This document shows positions 46,510 to 57,660 of a DNA stretch of 64,000 bases, in pieces. Position 1 is the first letter of the stretch. Each line of letters starts with the position of its first letter. The DNA lies in contig NZ_CP022203.1 in the NCBI RefSeq assembly GCF_002305895.1, forward strand, positions 1 through 64,000, given 5' to 3'. The position numbers were made by a program, and so were the translations under genes. The notes under the pieces were generated by a model, which worked only from the letters and a program-made list of their open reading frames with translations, was not told the DNA's origin and searched no databases. The DNA comes from Corallococcus macrosporus DSM 14697. Lineage in GTDB: Bacteria; Myxococcota; Myxococcia; Myxococcales; Myxococcaceae.

Positions 46510-47276
46510 TCCTCCGGGTGGAGCTGGACGAGCGAGGGCAGCTCCGCCGCCCTCGCCCGCAGCCGCGGCTTGGGGCGGATGGCCACCGGCACGCGCGAGG
46601 CCGCCAGCAACTCCAAATCAAACACGTTGTCCCCGAAGGCGGCATAGAGCGGCTGGGACGTGCGCGCGCGCAGGCAGTGCACCTTCCCGGCCGCGTAGGG
46701 GATGGGCTCGACGATGCGGGGCAGCACCGTCCCGTCCTCGGTGTGCGGCGTGCAGGCCAGCACGTTCGCCGGCTCCATTCCGAGCGCGCGCACCGCGGCC
46801 TCCACCACGGCCAGCGGCGAGGCGCTGACCACGTAGCAGGGGATGCCCTGGCCCCGCGCCCACTCGACGACGCGGCGGCTCTCGGGGTGGATGCGCTGCT
46901 TCACCTCGCGCCGGGCCACCACGTCCGCCGCGAAGTCGCGCACCGCGTCCACGCGCCAGCCGGCGAAGAGCCACGCCACCATCTCGTAGATGTCCTTCTC
47001 CGGAATCCGCCCCGCCTCGAAGGCGGCGAAGAGCTGGTGCGCCAGCTCGCGCGCGGGCTGGCCCCGGGCGAAGCCATGCGCGGCGGCCAGCCCCTCCAGG
47101 GCCTCCTGCGCCTGGGGGCGGATGCCGCCGTGCTCCAGCAGGGCGAGGAACACGTCATCCCCCACGTCCCCGCTCCACAGCGTGCCGTCCCCGTCGAAGG
47201 CCAGCACGCCGCCGGGGGCGCGCTCGGCCTCCAGGCGGATGCGCTCCAGCGTCTGCTCCACACGCTCCATCCTCAT
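46506..47276 (-). CDS. HAD-superfamily phosphatase (SerB-like)
   Basis: A 256-residue HAD hydrolase. Motif I FDGDGTLW near residue 28, a long helical C1 cap (about 40-115), motif II VVSASP near 150, and motif III/IV in the stretch GKVHCLRA ... YAAFGDNVFDLELL. This order matches the HAD-IB (phosphoserine phosphatase-like) group. The substrate is unknown. It is the last gene after the ABC importer, 58 bases from it, and may be in the same transcript. Confidence 0.85.
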   Translation of the reverse strand: MRMERVEQTLERIRLEAERAPGGVLAFDGDGTLWSGDVGDDVFLALLEHGGIRPQAQEALEGLAAAHGFARGQPARELAHQLFAAFEAGRIPEKDIYEMVAWLFAGWRVDAVRDFAADVVARREVKQRIHPESRRVVEWARGQGIPCYVVSASPLAVVEAAVRALGMEPANVLACTPHTEDGTVLPRIVEPIPYAAGKVHCLRARTSQPLYAAFGDNVFDLELLAASRVPVAIRPKPRLRARAAELPSLVQLHPED

Positions 47277-47334
47277 GGGCGCGCATCCTCTCCCGGCCCG
47301 GCGTCCACGTCACCCCGGGCGTGTCGAGTCGTCG

Positions 47335-48342
47335 TCACTTCGCGGCGCCTGCTCGCACCTCGTCCAACAGGCGCAGGTCCACCAGGCCGTCGAGGTTGGC
47401 GTCGGTGAGGAAGCCCAGGCTCTTCGCGTGCTCGGCCGCGGTGGCCAGCGCCTGGGGCACCGGGTCCAGGCTGGGCTCCAGCCGGGAGAAGGCCTGCTGG
47501 AGGATGGCGGGCGGCAGCGGCTTCTTCGTGATGTGTCCGAAGGCGGCGTTGGCCGCGGTGGTGAAGCCAGCAGGGTCCTGCTCCCAGCGCCCGGTGAGCT
47601 GCACGTGCGCCCGCAGCAGCGCGGCCACGCGTGGCCGCTGCGTCTCCAGGACCTTGCGCGTCGTCACCAGCACCGTGGTGGGGAACCGGCCGCCGGGCCA
47701 CAGGTCCTTCTCGTTGACGAGGATGCGGCCCTTGCCCTCGGCCACCAGCCGCGCGCCCCAGGGCTCCGGCACCCAGGCGCCCTCGATGCCGCCGCGCAGG
47801 AACTGCCCCAGGATGTCCGGGTTGCTGAGCGGGAAGATTCGCACGTCCCCCGTGCCGTCCAGGTTCGTCGTCAGGCCCTGCTGCTTCAGCCAGTAGCGCA
47901 GGGCGATGTCCTGCGTGTTGCCGAGCTGCGGGGACGCCAGCTTCTTGCCCTTGAGCTCCGCGGGCGTCTTCACCGTGCGCACCACCAGCACCGCGCCGTC
48001 GTTCACCGCGCCGGCGATGATGCGCAGCTCGCGCCCGGCCTTGAGGAAGGTGTTGATGGCCGGTCCGCTGCCCACGTAGGACACGTCCAGCGAGCCCGCC
48101 ACCAGCGCCTCCATGGCGGCCGGGCCGGCGTTGAACTGCAGCACCTCCAGCTTTCCGACGCCGGGCTGCGAGGCGAAGGTGCCCTCCTCGTTGCCCACCA
48201 GGGCCTGGGCATGGGTGATGTTGGGGAAGAAGCCCAGGCGCAGCGGGGCGTCCGGGCCGCGCTCGGACTCGCGCTTGCAACCGGCGCCGAGCACCGCCAG
48301 TCCGGCGACCACCACGGGCAACAGGGAGCGGAAGGCACGCAT
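47335..48342 (-). CDS. ABC importer substrate-binding lipoprotein (nitrate/sulfonate/taurine type)
   Basis: A 335-residue periplasmic binding lipoprotein (lipobox LGAGC near 22). It opens LRLGFFPNITHAQALVGNEEGTF and shows LDVSYVGSGPAINTFLKAG and the SsuA/TauA/NrtA pattern GKKLASPQLGNTQDIALRYWL. This family binds alkanesulfonates, taurine, nitrate or thiamine precursors. The ligand here is not clear. It is third in the ATPase-permease-binding protein order on the minus strand. Confidence 0.9.
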   Translation of the reverse strand: MRAFRSLLPVVVAGLAVLGAGCKRESERGPDAPLRLGFFPNITHAQALVGNEEGTFASQPGVGKLEVLQFNAGPAAMEALVAGSLDVSYVGSGPAINTFLKAGRELRIIAGAVNDGAVLVVRTVKTPAELKGKKLASPQLGNTQDIALRYWLKQQGLTTNLDGTGDVRIFPLSNPDILGQFLRGGIEGAWVPEPWGARLVAEGKGRILVNEKDLWPGGRFPTTVLVTTRKVLETQRPRVAALLRAHVQLTGRWEQDPAGFTTAANAAFGHITKKPLPPAILQQAFSRLEPSLDPVPQALATAAEHAKSLGFLTDANLDGLVDLRLLDEVRAGAAK

Positions 48343-48423
48343 GGGCGCTGAAGGTGTGACGCGGCGGCGGGATTTCAACGCCCGCGCGCACGCAAGCGTC
48401 GGGCGCCGCACGGCCGGAAAGCC

Positions 48424-49185
48424 TCACGTCGTGGCCGTCAGCCCCCACCGCCGCCGCAGCCGCGCCTCCACCGTCTGGAAGAGGACACGGTCCACCGTGG
48501 TGCCGATGATGACGATGGCCACCATGACGGCCATGACCTGGGGCACGTCCATCAGCTCGCGGCCCACGGTGAGGAGCTGGCCCAGGCCGCCGGAGACGAA
48601 GAGCAGCTCGCCGGCCAGCAGCGCGCGCCAGGCGAAGCTCCACCCCAGCTTCAGGCCGGTGACGATGCCGGGCAGGGCCGCGGGCAGCAGCACGCCGAAG
48701 TGGAAGCGCAGGCCGCGCACGCCCAGCGTGCTGGCCACGCGGGTGAGCTGCGGGTCCACGCCGTTGACGCTGTCCTCCGTCGCGATGGCGATGCCCAGCA
48801 CGCTGCCCATGACGACGACGAAGAGGATGGCGCCGTCCGTCAGCCCGAACCACAGCAGGGCCAGCGGCAGCCAGCAGATGGAGGGCAGCGCCTGCAGCCC
48901 CATCACCACCGGCTTCACCGCGTTGCGGAAGAAGGGGATGCGGGAAATCAGCAGGCCCAGGGGGACGCCCAGGGCCACGGACATCAGGTAGGCGCGCCCC
49001 AGCCGCCCCAGCGAGCGCCCCGCCGCGCCCGCCAGGCGCCCATCGGCCACCATGGCGGCCAGGCTGTGCGCCACCGTCATCGGTCCGGGCAGCAGGTGCG
49101 GAGACCAGAGGCCCAGCCGGGCGACCAGCTCCCACAGGCCCAGCAGCAACGCCACCACCAGCAGCTTCTGCGCAGCGTGTTTCAT
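48424..49185 (-). CDS. ABC importer permease (SsuC/TauC type)
   Basis: A 253-residue inner-membrane protein with about six helices and the EAA-type loop VASTLGVRGLRFHFGVLLPAALPGIVTGLKLGWSFAWRALLAGEL. It belongs to the binding-protein-dependent permeases of nitrate/sulfonate/taurine importers. It sits between the ATPase (9 bases upstream) and the binding protein (82 bases downstream). Confidence 0.92.
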   Translation of the reverse strand: MKHAAQKLLVVALLLGLWELVARLGLWSPHLLPGPMTVAHSLAAMVADGRLAGAAGRSLGRLGRAYLMSVALGVPLGLLISRIPFFRNAVKPVVMGLQALPSICWLPLALLWFGLTDGAILFVVVMGSVLGIAIATEDSVNGVDPQLTRVASTLGVRGLRFHFGVLLPAALPGIVTGLKLGWSFAWRALLAGELLFVSGGLGQLLTVGRELMDVPQVMAVMVAIVIIGTTVDRVLFQTVEARLRRRWGLTATT

Positions 49186-49194
49186 CGCGCACCT

Positions 49195-50094
49195 CTAGGG
49201 GCCGGGCAGCACCTGCGGACGGAGCACGGGCCGCGCGGGGACTCGGGCGGGCGCCGCGGGGAGCGACGTCGTATGCGCGCGGCCCTCCACCTCCCGCAGC
49301 AGCCCGCCGACGTGCCGCACCATCTCGTTGAGCGCCGCGTCCTCCGGCCGGCGCGGCATGGGCAGGTGGACCTCCAAATCCTTCACCACGCGGCCCGGCC
49401 GGGGCGCCATCAGCACCACGCGCGTGCCCAGCATCAGCGCCTCATGGACGTCGTGGGTGACGAACACCACCGTCTTGCCCGTGCGCACCCAGATGGATTG
49501 GAGCAGCTCCTGCATGTGGATGCGCGTCTGCGCGTCCAGCGAGCCGAAGGGCTCGTCCATGAGCAGCACGGTCGGGTCCACCGCCAGCGCGCGGGCGAGC
49601 GAGGCCCGCATCTTCATGCCCCCGGAGAGCTGGTGGGGCAGCGCGTCCTCGAAGCCGCCCAACTGCACGCGGTGGATATAGGTGTCCGCCCGCTCGCGGC
49701 GCTCGGCGCGCGGCACGCCCCGGGCCGCCAGCGCGAAGGTGATGTTGCCGCGCACGGTGAGCCATGGAAACAGCGCCGCCTCCTGGAACATCAGCAGCCG
49801 GTCCGGCCCCGGCCCGTGGATGGGCTGCCGGTCGATGGACACCGAGCCCCCCGTGGGCACCACGTGCCCGGCCAGCGCGTAGAGCAGCGTGGACTTGCCA
49901 CAGCCAGACGGGCCCAGCAGGCAGACGAATTCGCCCGAGCGGACGTTGAGGTCCACGTTCTGCAAGGCGACCACCTTGTTGGCGTACTCGTGGTCCAACC
50001 GGGCGACGCTGATTTTGGCGCGGTCCGCACCCACCTGCGCCGGCTGGAGCAGACGCAGGGAACTTCTCCAACGGCCAAGGAGGGCGCGCAGCAT
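49195..50094 (-). CDS. ABC importer ATPase (SsuB/TauB type)
   Basis: A protein of about 299 residues. Walker [13 protein letters not shown]-loop [16 protein letters not shown] signature [15 protein letters not shown], Walker [13 protein letters not shown] and switch His [11 protein letters not shown] are all present. The MFQE and DVHEA variants are typical of the nitrate/sulfonate/taurine group. It powers the importer with the two following genes. ATG 50094 is used; the frame opens at GTG 50112. Confidence 0.92.
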   Translation of the reverse strand: MLRALLGRWRSSLRLLQPAQVGADRAKISVARLDHEYANKVVALQNVDLNVRSGEFVCLLGPSGCGKSTLLYALAGHVVPTGGSVSIDRQPIHGPGPDRLLMFQEAALFPWLTVRGNITFALAARGVPRAERRERADTYIHRVQLGGFEDALPHQLSGGMKMRASLARALAVDPTVLLMDEPFGSLDAQTRIHMQELLQSIWVRTGKTVVFVTHDVHEALMLGTRVVLMAPRPGRVVKDLEVHLPMPRRPEDAALNEMVRHVGGLLREVEGRAHTTSLPAAPARVPARPVLRPQVLPGP

Positions 50095-50247
50095 CGGCCA
50101 CAATCTAGGCACGTAGGTTCAGGTGGGAAGGGGGCACACGCAAGTGGCCCGCGGGACACCCTGGCTGCCCGGCTGCCTTCAACGAACCGGGTGACGGAGC
50201 CGGGCAGGTGTTTTCACCGCCCGCCCGGCAGCCTTAGACGTCGAGGC

Positions 50248-50598
50248 ATGCTGGCGGATGGGCTCATCGAGCTGATGCGGGGCGTTCTGGCGACCTACTC
50301 GGACAGGAGCCGCTTCGGCGCCGCCGGGCTGATGCTCCTGCTGGGCCTGGGGGTGCTGCTGGGGGCGGGCAGCCTGCTCCTCTCCGCCGAGCCCCTCATC
50401 GACGACGAGGGGCTGGCGTGGACCGTGGGCTTGCTGGCCCCCTTCGTCATGGGCGCCGTCGTGGCCGGCTTCCAGAAGGTGAAGCTTTGGGACTGGCAGC
50501 TCCGCTTCGACCTGGAGCGCTTCGGAGCGGCCTTCTGCGTCACCACGGGCTTCGTGCTGGCCCGCTGCGTCGGCGTCCTGCTGCTCGCCGGGAGCTGA
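50248..50598 (+). CDS. Small inner-membrane protein
   Basis: A 116-residue protein with about three hydrophobic helices (GAAGLMLLLGLGVLLGAGSLLL, WTVGLLAPFVMGAVVAGF, CVTTGFVLARCVGVLLLAG). No family recognised. It is divergent from the ABC operon and its stop is close to the stop of the convergent membrane protein gene. Confidence 0.65.
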   Translation: MLADGLIELMRGVLATYSDRSRFGAAGLMLLLGLGVLLGAGSLLLSAEPLIDDEGLAWTVGLLAPFVMGAVVAGFQKVKLWDWQLRFDLERFGAAFCVTTGFVLARCVGVLLLAGS

Positions 50599-50601
50599 GG
50601 C

Positions 50602-51180
50602 TCAGGCGGAGGCCGGACTCCGCTCGGCGCGCAGGTGCCTGCGCGTCCGCCACCCCAGCCACGCGGCGAAGACGAGCAGCAGCCCTCCCACGCCGCTGAA
50701 GGCGCCGCCCACGCGCAGGGAGGCGCCGCGGTCGTCCCGGACGAAGACCACCGGCTGCCCACCGGGGCTCGCGAGGGCCTGCTCCAGCTCCGCCTGCGCG
50801 CGCGTGGCCTCCGCCTCGTCGGTGGCCCACTGGAAGAAGAGGGGGTACTCGCCGTGCGCCGTCACCAGCGTGGGCCGGAAGATGGGCACGCGGTTGCGGC
50901 GGGCGGCGCGGGTCCGGTCCACCTTGACGCCCCGCACGTCCTTCATCGCGAAGCTGGCCACCTCGTCGCGGGTGAGCCAGCTCGAGTGGAACAGCAGACA
51001 CACGCCGCCGGGCTGGCAGCGCAGCTCCACGCGGGCCTTGGCGTTGAGCAGGTAGGGGCCCAGCACGAGGAAGGGCAGGGCGAGCAGCACGCACGCCGCC
51101 GCGGCGATGGCCGTGGTGCGGCTCTTGCGCGGCTCGTCATCGGAGTAGGAGGGCTGGGGCTCGCTCACACCTCTCCTCAT
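50602..51180 (-). CDS. Membrane protein with PH-like beta domain
   Basis: About 192 residues. A helix near residue 25-45 (TAIAAAACVLLALPFLVLGPYLL), an extracytoplasmic beta domain (FHSSWLTRDEVASFAMKDVRGVKVDRT ... PIFRPTLVTAHGEYPLF) and a second helix near the C-terminus (VGGLLLVFAAWLGWRTRRH). The layout resembles small bacterial PH-domain membrane proteins. ATG 51180 is used; GTG 51168 with AGGAG close by is possible. Function unknown. Confidence 0.65.
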   Translation of the reverse strand: MRRGVSEPQPSYSDDEPRKSRTTAIAAAACVLLALPFLVLGPYLLNAKARVELRCQPGGVCLLFHSSWLTRDEVASFAMKDVRGVKVDRTRAARRNRVPIFRPTLVTAHGEYPLFFQWATDEAEATRAQAELEQALASPGGQPVVFVRDDRGASLRVGGAFSGVGGLLLVFAAWLGWRTRRHLRAERSPASA

Positions 51181-51379
51181 AGACCTGGGCGGGCCGGGTG
51201 GGCAGCGGTTTCGTGCATGCACAGCGTTGACCCCTGGGCAACGTGGGAGCGGGCGCTGTTCACCAGCGGGTCCGTGACGCCACGGGTCCATGTCTGAGCG
51301 AGCAGCCGTTCGCGGCAGGCAGCACCGTGTCCCGTCCGTGCCTGGCCGCGCGCCGGGGCGAGCATCGCAAGGAGCCCGC

Positions 51380-52465
51380 ATGAAGGCCGTGGCCGTCTTC
51401 CCCCAGCAGCGCGAGGTGCGCGTCATCACCGACGCCCCCGAGCCCCGCATCCAGTCCCCCACGCAGGTGAAGGTGCGGACGCGGGAAGTCGGGGTGTGTG
51501 GCACGGACAAGGAAATCATCGAGTTCAAGCATGGCGCCCCGCCGCCGGGCTCGGACCACCTCATCCTGGGCCACGAGTGCCTGGGCGAGGTCGTGGAGGT
51601 GGGCGAGGCCGTCAAGGGCCTGAGCCGTGGGGACTGGGTGGTGCCGCGCGTGCGCCGCCCGTGCCCGCACGCCACCTGCCCGCCATGCCGCTCGGGCCAC
51701 CCGGACTTCTGCATCACCGGGGACTACACGGAGCGGGGCATCAAGGGCGCCCACGGCTTCGCCGCGGAGTCCTTCGTGGAGGACGTGGCCTACCTGCACC
51801 GCGTGCCCACGGAGCTGCGCGAGGTGGCCGTGCTCACCGAGCCGCTCACCATCGCGGAGAAGGCCCTCCGGCAGTTGGAGCACCTCCAGGAGCGGCTGCC
51901 CTGGAAAATCGGACCGGGCCGCGCGGTGGTGCTGGGCGCGGGGCCGGTGGGCCAGCTGGGCGCCATGGCGCTGGTGCGGCGGGGCTATGCCACCACCATG
52001 TACTCTCGCAGCCCCAAGCCGAACGTGAAGGCGGAGGCCTCGGAGGCGCTGGGCGTGCCCTATGTCTCGTCGAAGGAGGTGCGGCCGGAGGAGCTGGTGC
52101 GCCGGGTGGGCGCCGCGGACGTCATCTACGAGGCCGCGGGCGTGGCGAAGGCGGCGCTGGAGACGCTGAAGGCGCTGGGGCCCAACGGCGTCTGCATCCT
52201 CACGGGCGTGCCGTCCCAGGAGGAGCCCTTCGACGTGGCCCCGGTGCTCAAGGGCGTGGTGCTGGGCAACCAGGTGCTGCTGGGCACGGTGAACGCGGCG
52301 GACGTCGACTTCGACATGGCGCTGGAGGACCTGCGACACTTCCAGGCGCGCTGGCCCGGACAGTTGGAGCGGTTCATCTGCTCGAAGCACACGCCCGAGG
52401 ACTTCTGCGACGTCGTCACCGGCAAGAAGTCCGGCGGCATCAAGGACGTCATCCGCTTCATCTGA
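51380..52465 (+). CDS. Glucose 1-dehydrogenase-like medium-chain dehydrogenase
   Basis: A 361-residue zinc-type MDR enzyme. Catalytic zinc ligands are in [12 protein letters not shown] and [12 protein letters not shown], and structural-zinc cysteines in [17 protein letters not shown]. The Rossmann motif is [16 protein letters not shown]. The C-terminal part is that of the Glu_dehyd_C group, seen in archaeal-type glucose dehydrogenases that oxidise glucose to gluconolactone with NAD(P)+. AAGGAG is 5 bases before ATG 51380. A GH15 glucoamylase-type gene follows 22 bases later, so glucose released by it may be oxidised by this enzyme. Confidence 0.9.
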   Translation: MKAVAVFPQQREVRVITDAPEPRIQSPTQVKVRTREVGVCGTDKEIIEFKHGAPPPGSDHLILGHECLGEVVEVGEAVKGLSRGDWVVPRVRRPCPHATCPPCRSGHPDFCITGDYTERGIKGAHGFAAESFVEDVAYLHRVPTELREVAVLTEPLTIAEKALRQLEHLQERLPWKIGPGRAVVLGAGPVGQLGAMALVRRGYATTMYSRSPKPNVKAEASEALGVPYVSSKEVRPEELVRRVGAADVIYEAAGVAKAALETLKALGPNGVCILTGVPSQEEPFDVAPVLKGVVLGNQVLLGTVNAADVDFDMALEDLRHFQARWPGQLERFICSKHTPEDFCDVVTGKKSGGIKDVIRFI

Positions 52466-52487
52466 CCCCTTCGACGAGGAGCGATTC

Positions 52488-54353
<1,866 letters not shown>

Positions 54354-54418
54354 CGGGAGGGGAACGGCCACGCGCTCCGGTGGGCCGAGTGAAACCATGC
54401 TATTGAATCCGGCCAGTC

Positions 54419-56482
54419 ATGCACGAATCGGGCACTCCCTCCATGGCGGCGCACGCCGCCCGCGTCATTGAAGCGCTCGAACGACATGGGCGCTTCTGGG
54501 TCATGGGGCCTCCCGGAGCGGGTCGCTGGGAGCTGGCTCAACGAATCGCGAGAGAGGGGCGGACCCACGTCGTCCAACTGCCACCTTTGGACGATGCGGA
54601 CAGCGCGGTGCACGGGCTGCTCCAGTCCGCGGCCGTCCTGGGTGAAGCGTCCGTGCATGACGCCGCCGACGACTCGACACACCTTCGGTTCCGGGCACGC
54701 CGCGTCGCGGACGCGCTGGCCGCGGAGGGGTGGACGCTCGTCGTGTATCTGCCTGGGTCATGGTCATTCGGCGCACGGGCCAAGGACCCGGCGGGAATCA
54801 TCCATCAGCAGCGCGGACTCGAGCTTCTGGAGGGCTGGTCAGGCGCACAGGGCCTGAAGCTCGTCGTGTTGACCACGTCCCTGGCGTCCTCCAGGGTTCC
54901 GTCCTTCCTCAAGTCATTCAGGGCCGCTTCGCGCCTGACGTTGTCATCACCCATCGCCTCGCGGGAAACGCTCCATCGGCACGAGGCGTGGGGCGACTGC
55001 GCCGAGGCTGCGGACAGGTTGCGCCACGCGATGGACGCGGACATGGACGTGACGCCGCAGCAGCTCCGGTTGATGGTGGCGCTCGTTCAGCTCGGAGACG
55101 ATCCCAGCGCGTTGGTCCAGCATGCCTCCGCGTCTCAACGCATTCATGCCAGGGCGGATCTCGATGCGTTGGAGGCCCGCTTCGAGAACGTGTTGAGCCA
55201 GCCCGACCAGCAGGTCTTGCGCACCGGGCTTCATCGCGTCCTCCTGTCCCGCTTTCCGCTTCCCCTGGGGGCCGCACGGGAGCTGTCGGGCCTCTCTGGC
55301 GCGGGGCCTTCCTTGTTGAGCCGGTGCATCAGCTCCGAAGCGGATGTCGTGAGGGTGGGAGAGCGGGTCCGTCGACTTCTCTTGCCTCTGACCAGGCCCT
55401 TCTCGAATTCGGCCGAAGCCGCTGCGCATTACGACCTGGCATCCTTTCATCGGGGCCTGGACGGAGCGACCAGCGTCGAGCAGGCACGGGGCAGTCAGGT
55501 GCTGAACTGGTTGGAGAAGGTCCATCACCTGGGACACTCGGGAGCACGCGGGGCCGAGGAGTGGGCGGGGCTGAACCTCACGGCTCGCGAGTTCTTCTGG
55601 GATCGCGCTCGCGCGCTGAGCATCGGCCAGCGAGACTACGCTGCGGCCGCCGCTGTCTATCAGCAGTGCATTTCAAAGGTGGACGCTGAGGACGACTACG
55701 CGTGGCACTACCTGGGTTTCAACCTCGACCGCGCTGGCGGGCACCGTCAGCGCGCGGAAGAAGCCTTCCGCGAGGCAATCCGGCTGGAGCCGAACAACCC
55801 CTGGTGGAACGGGCGTCTGGTGACGTTCCTCATCGAGCAGTCACGCTTCCGCGCGGCGGAGTCCGAATGGAGAGCCCTCCAGGAGCGGGTTGACCCTGAT
55901 GGCACGCAGGTTCGCAAGGGCCCCTCACTCGCGCTGAATGTGCATCGTTGGGTCGCGCAGGCCTGGCTGAACAGTGGCGAGGTGGAGCGCGCCCGGAAGG
56001 TCTTTGACGACATCCCTCCTGACATCGTTGCCCTGCATCCGAAGCTGCAGCGCCTCCGCCAGCAACTCGGCGACGCGGAGGAGGTGCGCCAGTTGGGTGA
56101 GCCTGTCTATCCCGCGGACACGCCCGTGGAGCTTCGCTGGAAGCAGCCGCTCTACCTGGACCCCATCGATGCGCGAGGCCAACCCCTCCAGGAGTGGTTT
56201 CCGGGCCGGGTGGTTCGCGCCGTGGTGCATGGAATCCGTGTGGTCGTCGCGACGCCCGAACCTTCCCCGGAGTCGCGGCAGCTGGTCGTCAAGGACCTGG
56301 CTCGTGACGAATGGCGGAAGGCCACAGCGACTGCGTCGCTGCCACGGGTTGGCACCTTCATCGAGGTGGGGACATACCAGGATGGACGGCTTCGAATCGT
56401 CCTCGTCCCCAAGGACGCGACGCTTCGTCCAAGGCAACTGATGAGCAGCCGCGCCCTCCGTTACATGAGGCGCTGGGCGTGA
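54419..56482 (+). CDS. Degenerate P-loop/TPR protein of a two-gene system
   Basis: A 687-residue cytoplasmic protein, unrecognised as a whole. Near residue 30 is MGPPGAGRWELA: a P-loop scaffold with Arg-Trp where Lys-Ser/Thr is required, so nucleotide binding is probably lost. The middle (about 200-380) is helical, like an ATPase lid or winged-helix region. Residues about 400-560 carry TPR units (YAAAAAVYQQCISKVDAEDDYAWHYLGFNLDRAGGHRQRAEEAFREAIRLEP). The C-terminus (about 580-687) is a beta domain. Its stop overlaps the start of the metallo-beta-lactamase gene. Slightly lower GC at wobble positions than its neighbours hints at transfer. Confidence 0.75.
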   Translation: MHESGTPSMAAHAARVIEALERHGRFWVMGPPGAGRWELAQRIAREGRTHVVQLPPLDDADSAVHGLLQSAAVLGEASVHDAADDSTHLRFRARRVADALAAEGWTLVVYLPGSWSFGARAKDPAGIIHQQRGLELLEGWSGAQGLKLVVLTTSLASSRVPSFLKSFRAASRLTLSSPIASRETLHRHEAWGDCAEAADRLRHAMDADMDVTPQQLRLMVALVQLGDDPSALVQHASASQRIHARADLDALEARFENVLSQPDQQVLRTGLHRVLLSRFPLPLGAARELSGLSGAGPSLLSRCISSEADVVRVGERVRRLLLPLTRPFSNSAEAAAHYDLASFHRGLDGATSVEQARGSQVLNWLEKVHHLGHSGARGAEEWAGLNLTAREFFWDRARALSIGQRDYAAAAAVYQQCISKVDAEDDYAWHYLGFNLDRAGGHRQRAEEAFREAIRLEPNNPWWNGRLVTFLIEQSRFRAAESEWRALQERVDPDGTQVRKGPSLALNVHRWVAQAWLNSGEVERARKVFDDIPPDIVALHPKLQRLRQQLGDAEEVRQLGEPVYPADTPVELRWKQPLYLDPIDARGQPLQEWFPGRVVRAVVHGIRVVVATPEPSPESRQLVVKDLARDEWRKATATASLPRVGTFIEVGTYQDGRLRIVLVPKDATLRPRQLMSSRALRYMRRWA

Positions 56483-57480
56483 CGTCACCCGCATCGCTGG
56501 AGTCCCTGACGCGGCTGAACCGCGAGTGGCTGCACGTCTTCGTTGCCGGTCCTGGGCAAGGCGAAGGGCTCGCCGTGGCGCTACCGGAGCGTGGGTGGCT
56601 CCTCGTGGACGGCTGCTCGACGGCGGATGGCCGGTTTCCACTCGAGGAGGTTCTGCGGCGCTGGCGCGGGCCAGCGGACGACCCATTGCATGCCATGGTC
56701 CTGACGCACCCGCATGAGGACCATGTGGAGGGGTTCGCGGAGCTGCTCGAGGAGCTGAACCCCGAAAACGTGGCTGTCGCCGCGGCAGCGGCCCCTGGCA
56801 AGACGTTGCTGGATGTGGCGCGAGAGCTGATTCGAGGCGTTGATGAAGCCGCCCCGGAGCGGCTCCTCTCACGGAAGGTCGTCGCCGCGATGCGAGCCGT
56901 CGATACGTGGGAGGACCGCAACCCTGGCAGGCTCATGGGACTGTCTGATGGAATGAGCTTGCCCTTGAAGGGCCGCGCATCCGTCGAAGCGCGTGCGCCC
57001 GATGCGGAGGGAATCAAGGCGTTCCTCGACGCGAAGGGACTGGCTTCACGCCTACGCAAGCAGGCGAATCATCTCAGTCTCTTGCTGGAAGTCCGCTTCG
57101 GAACGCTGTGTCTGGTGCTGGCCGGTGACCTCCCATTCCTGAACGCGCGGGGCGGAACGCCGGTGCCGACCGGATGGGAAACCGCTTCAAGACGGCATTC
57201 CCATCTCGGGAGCCACCATGGACTCAAGGTCCCCCACCATGGCTCCACGGAGGCCATGCACCCGGGGTGGATGACCCCCAGGGGTACGGATTCGCGAGCA
57301 TGGCTCGTGACGCCCTACAACAGCTCCAAGCTGCCACGGCTCACGCGGTTGGAGGGACTGCCTCGCCTGCTTGAACACGAACCAGAAGTCCTGCTGACCG
57401 CCATTCCCGCGAGCAAGCGCGTGCAAGCGGAGCAGCAGGTGCATGGCCGAATCAGCATCGCCCAGTTGGTGGAGCGATAG
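56479..57480 (+). CDS. Metallo-beta-lactamase-fold hydrolase
   Basis: A 333-residue MBL-fold protein. The metal motif HxHxDH is present as THPHEDHVEGF near residue 75; later metal-ligand regions are LVLAGDLPF and KVPHHGSTEAMHPGW. The arrangement recalls the ComEC/Rec2-type MBL domain, which acts on nucleic acids or nucleotides, but no membrane part is present. GTG 56479 overlaps the TGA of the upstream gene by four bases (GTGA), so translation is coupled. Probably the effector enzyme of a system with the TPR protein as sensor or regulator; this is inferred. Confidence 0.85.
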   Translation: MTSPASLESLTRLNREWLHVFVAGPGQGEGLAVALPERGWLLVDGCSTADGRFPLEEVLRRWRGPADDPLHAMVLTHPHEDHVEGFAELLEELNPENVAVAAAAAPGKTLLDVARELIRGVDEAAPERLLSRKVVAAMRAVDTWEDRNPGRLMGLSDGMSLPLKGRASVEARAPDAEGIKAFLDAKGLASRLRKQANHLSLLLEVRFGTLCLVLAGDLPFLNARGGTPVPTGWETASRRHSHLGSHHGLKVPHHGSTEAMHPGWMTPRGTDSRAWLVTPYNSSKLPRLTRLEGLPRLLEHEPEVLLTAIPASKRVQAEQQVHGRISIAQLVER

Positions 57481-57507
57481 GCCGGGCAGAAGAGGGGGAC
57501 CTCTTTC

Positions 57508-57642
57508 TTGAATGGCGGAACGGTCATTCATCCGGGAAGCGCTGTCGAGCCCCTGGACCCGCTCTGGTGTGTGGCCTTCGATGGGCATGGGGTCGTCCAG
57601 GGGCGGTGGTACGGCCGCGCGGCACTCGCCGTGACTCCCTGA
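57508..57642 (+). CDS. Possible 44-residue ORF after the MBL gene
   Basis: TTG 57508 is preceded by GAGGGGG about 10 bases upstream and opens a 44-codon frame (NGGTVIHPGSAVEPLDPLW ... CVAFDGHGVVQGRWYGRAA) ending 57642. It follows the MBL gene by 27 bases. It could be a small third gene of the system or the remnant of a larger one. No family recognised. Confidence 0.3.
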   Translation: MNGGTVIHPGSAVEPLDPLWCVAFDGHGVVQGRWYGRAALAVTP

Positions 57643-57660
57643 GCATTCCCCTGGGGCGCC

